A stretch of DNA of 5,312 nucleotides from Firmicutes bacterium UBA1764 (GTDB lineage Bacteria > Bacillota > Clostridia > Peptostreptococcales > Anaerovoracaceae). The position numbers and the translations under genes were made by a program. This document shows, in pieces, positions 3,959-5,312 of the stretch; position 1 is the first letter of the stretch, and each line of letters opens with the position of its first letter. The stretch covers positions 204 through 5,515 of the forward strand of contig DCHA01000077.1 of assembly GCA_002315535.1 (NCBI GenBank). The letters run 5' to 3'. The notes beneath the pieces were generated by a model. The model was not told the DNA's origin, ran no database searches, and saw only the letters and a list, made by a program, of their open reading frames with translations.

Positions 3959-4249
3959 ATGGCAAAGGACAATTATTACCTGATTGAAAGGCTGCACGCA
4001 ATTTCGGCGCTGGTTGCAGATAGCACCGGACAGCTTGGGATATGCGCTTTCGGATACACAGGCCGCGACCAAGTGCATCTAACAACGGAGTTCTTCATAG
4101 AGCTTTTCGGGAAATGCGACTACATTGAAACGCATCCTGATGAACATGATCCGGAGCATACCGAATACCACTACCACTACAAAGGTACAGATTTCTTCTG
4201 TTTGCCGAATTTTATGGAGAGGAAACATGAACGCACAACAACTATTTGA
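3959..4249 (+). CDS. Hypothetical early protein with a histidine-rich stretch
   Basis: This 96-residue protein is probably cytoplasmic, with no membrane segment or signal peptide. The N-terminal third (MAKDNYYLIERLHAISALVADS) looks helical. Residues about 59-74 (HPDEHDPEHTEYHYHY) hold six histidines among acidic residues, then KGTDFFCLPNFMERKHERTTTI closes the protein. The histidine, acid and Cys81 content would permit metal binding, but no known metal motif is complete. Its start lies 7 bp after the preceding stop, with only a modest AGGT ribosome site at 3950-3953, so coupled translation is likely. The end overlaps the next gene by 23 bp. I do not recognise the family. Confidence 0.75.
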   Translation: MAKDNYYLIERLHAISALVADSTGQLGICAFGYTGRDQVHLTTEFFIELFGKCDYIETHPDEHDPEHTEYHYHYKGTDFFCLPNFMERKHERTTTI

Positions 4250-4523
4250 CAGTATCGGTTATGGGAAACGCTACTCCGTAAAGGTAGATAGCAGAAATAG
4301 CCGGGAGTTCAGAGCGCTCGTTACAGAGGCGAACCTTAATGGGGATTGCATCATCAATGTGGGTGGAGGCTACTATCGGCCTGATAAAGACAACCCTATT
4401 GAGAGAGCTGAAGCTGAACACTACTTCGCAAGTGAAATGCACAGAGCAAATGAGATCAGAAAAAAATGTTTAAAAATGCAGCAGAGTTTTCAAAACGATA
4501 TAGCGCAACTGTCTTTTTTATAG
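4227..4523 (+). CDS. Small early phage protein, winged-helix-like
   Basis: This 98-residue protein begins MNAQQLFDSIGYGKRYSVKV. The segment from about residue 23 (NSREFRALVTEANLNGDCIINVGGGYYRP), followed by ERAEAEHYFASEMHRANEIRKKC, follows a layout I know from small Bacillota phage proteins: a helix-turn-helix, a strand pair carrying GYYxP, and a long final helix with E..HYF..E..RA..I. Those are predicted winged-helix DNA-binding proteins of the early region. The frame stays open up to 4125, but ATG 4227 is preferred because GGAG (4216-4219) is 7 nt upstream and the extra N-terminal residues are low-complexity shadow of the preceding gene. It overlaps neighbours on both sides. DNA binding is inferred. 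Confidence 0.7.
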   Translation: MNAQQLFDSIGYGKRYSVKVDSRNSREFRALVTEANLNGDCIINVGGGYYRPDKDNPIERAEAEHYFASEMHRANEIRKKCLKMQQSFQNDIAQLSFL

Positions 4524-4912
4524 TTGCGACCGCTTTAATGGTTTGGGCGCTTATAAGTTACAACCCGGAGCGCGTGGAGCCTGTTATGTACGAAATGCCG
4601 GAAGAAAGGCTCGAGGATTTATCCATCGGGTATGACACTGAGCTTGATGACATAGCGTGGGAGCTTATAAAGGGTAGCCATTTCGCATTCATCAGAAGGG
4701 CAGAGGTTGAGAACTTTGTCAACTATGAGCTTTACGTTAAAGAACCATTAACGGATGAGTTATCGGTTGAAACCGAAGCAATTAACAAACAACTGTCTGC
4801 GCTTTGGGCGGAACACAATAAAAAGGTTAGAGTCCTCGTTCTGAACTATACCAATCAGGAGCTTGTAGATTTGATGACCGAGGATGGCAAAACAATATTT
4901 AAACGATTATAG
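4466..4912 (+). CDS. Membrane-anchored early protein of unknown function
   Basis: This is a 148-residue protein. Residues 1-12 are short and basic (KRY at 10-12), and about 13-32 form one membrane helix (SATVFFIVATALMVWALISY). The remaining 115 residues are acidic and soluble. By the positive-inside rule the soluble part probably faces outward, anchored as a signal-anchor protein. No catalytic motif is seen. The region ending KVRVLVLNYTNQELVDLMTEDGKTIFKRL looks like mixed alpha/beta structure. The gene begins 58 bp inside the preceding gene with a poor ribosome site (GAG at 4452-4454), so it is likely coupled. A surface-facing early protein in a lysogeny region could be an exclusion factor, but I do not recognise it. 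Confidence 0.75.
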   Translation: MFKNAAEFSKRYSATVFFIVATALMVWALISYNPERVEPVMYEMPEERLEDLSIGYDTELDDIAWELIKGSHFAFIRRAEVENFVNYELYVKEPLTDELSVETEAINKQLSALWAEHNKKVRVLVLNYTNQELVDLMTEDGKTIFKRL

Positions 4913-4923
4913 GAGGAAAGAGA

Positions 4924-5312
4924 TTGAGGCTATATGAAATAGCAGATGAGTACTTAAAGGCACTCGACAACATCCAAGTAAATGAGGATGGGGAAATTAT
5001 CAACATGGAGGATATTGAATCGCTAAAGGGCGAATTTGATGCCAAGACAGAGGCCGTAGCTTGCTACATAAAAGAGTTGAAGGCAAATGCCGAAGCGTTA
5101 AAGGCTGAAAAGGAGGCTCTTGATGAGCGTATGAAGTCGGCTCTTAAAAAGGCAGATTGGCTCTCCGGGTATCTATCAGACAATATGAGGCTTGTAGGCA
5201 AAACAAAGTTCGAAACCCCTAAATGCAAGCTTTCATTCCGCAAGTCTTCAAGCGTATTTATCGCAGATGAGGAATTGCTCGACAAGGCCTACATGAAAGA
5301 AAAGATTACATA
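4924..5312 (+). CDS. Siphovirus Gp157-family protein (partial, runs off the right edge)
   Basis: About 129 residues are visible. The start is TTG (4924-4926) with a perfect AGGAGG (4911-4916) 7 nt upstream, overlapping the stop of the preceding gene. The first residues RLYEIADEYLKALDNI, then EDGEIINMEDIESLKGEF, a long charged coiled coil (about residues 30-75), and KADWLSGYLSDNMRLVGKTK followed by KLSFRKSSSVFI match the Siphovirus Gp157 family. This family lies at the start of recombination and replication modules in Bacillota phages, often ahead of single-strand annealing or nucleotide-binding genes. It was first named in Streptococcus thermophilus phage and linked to phage resistance there; its biochemical role is unclear. 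The C-terminus is missing. Confidence 0.88.
   Translation, partial: MRLYEIADEYLKALDNIQVNEDGEIINMEDIESLKGEFDAKTEAVACYIKELKANAEALKAEKEALDERMKSALKKADWLSGYLSDNMRLVGKTKFETPKCKLSFRKSSSVFIADEELLDKAYMKEKIT

Noticed and set aside
4125..4226. N-terminal extension of the winged-helix-like protein
   Set aside because: The extra 34 residues (with a Thr run) are the preceding gene read in another frame, and ATG 4227 has a proper ribosome site.
3823..4523. An excisionase (Xis) among the small early genes
   Set aside because: None of these proteins shows a recognisable excisionase MerR/AlpA-like pattern. The winged-helix-like protein at 4227-4523 is a remote possibility but lacks supporting motifs.
5064..5285. 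Open frame on the - strand inside the Gp157 gene
   Set aside because: Its Ser/Ala/Phe-rich product is the mirror of the Lys/Glu-rich coiled coil on the + strand, a typical shadow.

Overview
The window is a piece of a temperate tailed-phage genome (siphovirus-like) from a Gram-positive host, most likely a gut-type Clostridia/Bacillota bacterium. The evidence is strong AGGAGG-type ribosome sites, a lysis cassette with an LLH-family holin and an NlpC/P60 endolysin, a tyrosine integrase of the Clostridia phage type, and a Gp157-family early gene. Base composition is moderate and codon use looks similar on both sides of the attachment site. I cannot name the host species.

Layout from left to right. 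(1) 2-79 is the 3' end of a late (structural or tail) gene, followed by a gene-free stretch with hairpins and repeats. (2) 219-1760 is a compact lysis cassette on the + strand: a membrane-anchored coiled-coil protein, a small two-helix membrane protein, an LLH holin, a 27-residue membrane peptide lying between holin and endolysin, and an NlpC/P60 endolysin. It ends at a strong intrinsic terminator (1786-1811). (3) 1818-2057 is the phage attachment site. Its core, 1913-1957, is an exact-format 3' half of tRNA-Arg(ACG), from the anticodon loop through the encoded CCA, followed by a terminator at 1961-1995. Candidate arm sites lie on both sides. (4) 1888-3427 on the - strand is the lysogeny operon: a short XRE-type repressor, then a tyrosine integrase starting at TTG. 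(5) 3428-3610 is the divergent switch, with promoters for both directions and related palindromic operators. (6) 3611-5312 on the + strand is the early operon: a Cro-like protein, a 42-residue membrane protein, two small cytoplasmic proteins (one winged-helix-like), a membrane-anchored protein, and the start of a Gp157-family gene.

The lysis genes and the integrase flank one attachment core that lacks its tRNA 5' half. That is the attP arrangement of a free or circular phage genome, or of a tandem prophage junction, and not a simple chromosomal prophage end. After recombination with a host tRNA-Arg(ACG) gene, the phage-borne 3' half and terminator would complete the tRNA, and the last codons of the integrase reading frame would change. 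The repressor and Cro probably compete for a shared operator family near ACTCACT-AAT-AGTGAGT. The most perfect copy is a 17-bp palindrome that covers the cro stop codon, outside the promoter region. The switch and attP are the most informative parts of the window. No wholly unknown system such as a CRISPR array, retron or defence island is visible.
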